Shown piece by piece: positions 14,408-14,585 of a stretch of DNA of 14,585 nt. Position numbers and translations under genes: made by a program. The DNA comes from Acidobacteriota bacterium. Lineage in GTDB: Bacteria > Acidobacteriota > Terriglobia > Acidiferrales > UBA7541. The DNA lies in the NCBI GenBank assembly GCA_003224135.1, contig QHYO01000591.1, positions 1 through 14,585 on the forward strand, written 5' to 3'. The notes under the pieces are model-generated. The model had not been told where the DNA came from. It saw nothing but the letters and a program-made list of their open reading frames with translations, and ran no database searches. The stretch's first letter is position 1. Every line of letters begins with the position of its first letter.

Positions 14408-14585
14408 GCCTTGTTCCTCGCTTTCGCTGTCGAATCGTTTTGCGCCGGTTCACTCTTTCTTCCTTCTGATTCCGCGCGCAATTCCTGCCGGACCACCCGG
14501 ACTTTCAACAAAATCCCCTGTGCCGCAATTCTTTTTTGGATCGATTCAAATTGCGCCGGCGTCACTTCCGCCGGACTGTTCGCAA
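14404..14585 (-). CDS. C-terminal end of an unrecognised protein
   Basis: The minus strand is open from the window edge to TGA at 14404-14406, giving about 60 residues; the other two minus frames have stops. The piece reads TPAQFESIQKRIAAQGILLK, then VRVVRQELRAES, then a hydrophilic tail ending ARNKA. It shares ATGA with the following HEAT gene, so it is translated and coupled. In Acidobacteriota such a position is often held by an anti-sigma factor or small membrane regulator, but nothing visible here proves that. Confidence 0.7.
   Translation of the reverse strand, partial: ANSPAEVTPAQFESIQKRIAAQGILLKVRVVRQELRAESEGRKSEPAQNDSTAKARNKA

Overview
The window looks like ordinary chromosome from a Gram-negative soil bacterium, most likely an Acidobacteriota member. 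That placement is inference from the secreted HEAT-repeat proteins, the tandem P460-type proteins, the unusual carbamoyltransferase and the overall gene style; there is no rRNA or marker phylogeny here. I see no rRNA, tRNA, CRISPR array, insertion sequence or phage gene. Genes lie on both strands in short runs.

Layout. 1-1080 (+) is the 3' part of mtaB, a radical-SAM tRNA methylthiotransferase, followed 19 bases later by a NodU/TobZ-family carbamoyltransferase (1100-2719, +). acpS (2942-3319, -) and pgeF (3383-4363, +) diverge from a 63-base gap. A DUF3291 gene (4453-4917, +) meets rlmN (4914-6023, -) tail to tail with a 4-base overlap. A cysteine dioxygenase with a eukaryote-like active site (6151-6747, +) converges on an SDR oxidoreductase (6858-7607, -) that has a perfect TetR-style operator inside its probable promoter and a good terminator. 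Then comes a translationally coupled pair on the minus strand: a membrane-anchored di-haem P460 protein (8320-9273) and a haem-less P460-like lipoprotein (7814-8323). An M16 zinc protease (9623-10900, +) and a YycJ-type metallo-beta-lactamase-fold hydrolase (11020-11823, +) follow. The right end is a minus-strand run of an unrecognised partial gene (14404 to the edge), a secreted coiled-coil/HEAT protein (13004-14407) and a second HEAT gene that appears broken by a frameshift (11837-12996).

How the genes relate. mtaB and rlmN are RNA-modifying radical-SAM enzymes, acpS activates acyl carrier protein, pgeF edits peptidoglycan precursors: a housekeeping background. The accessory signals are the carbamoyltransferase next to mtaB, the SDR with its operator, the P460 pair and the HEAT cluster. 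No single large novel system is evident. The best leads are the heterodimer-like P460 pair, the metazoan-like cysteine dioxygenase, the broken HEAT gene, three apparently leaderless genes, and short TGTAGCG-headed hairpins between genes.
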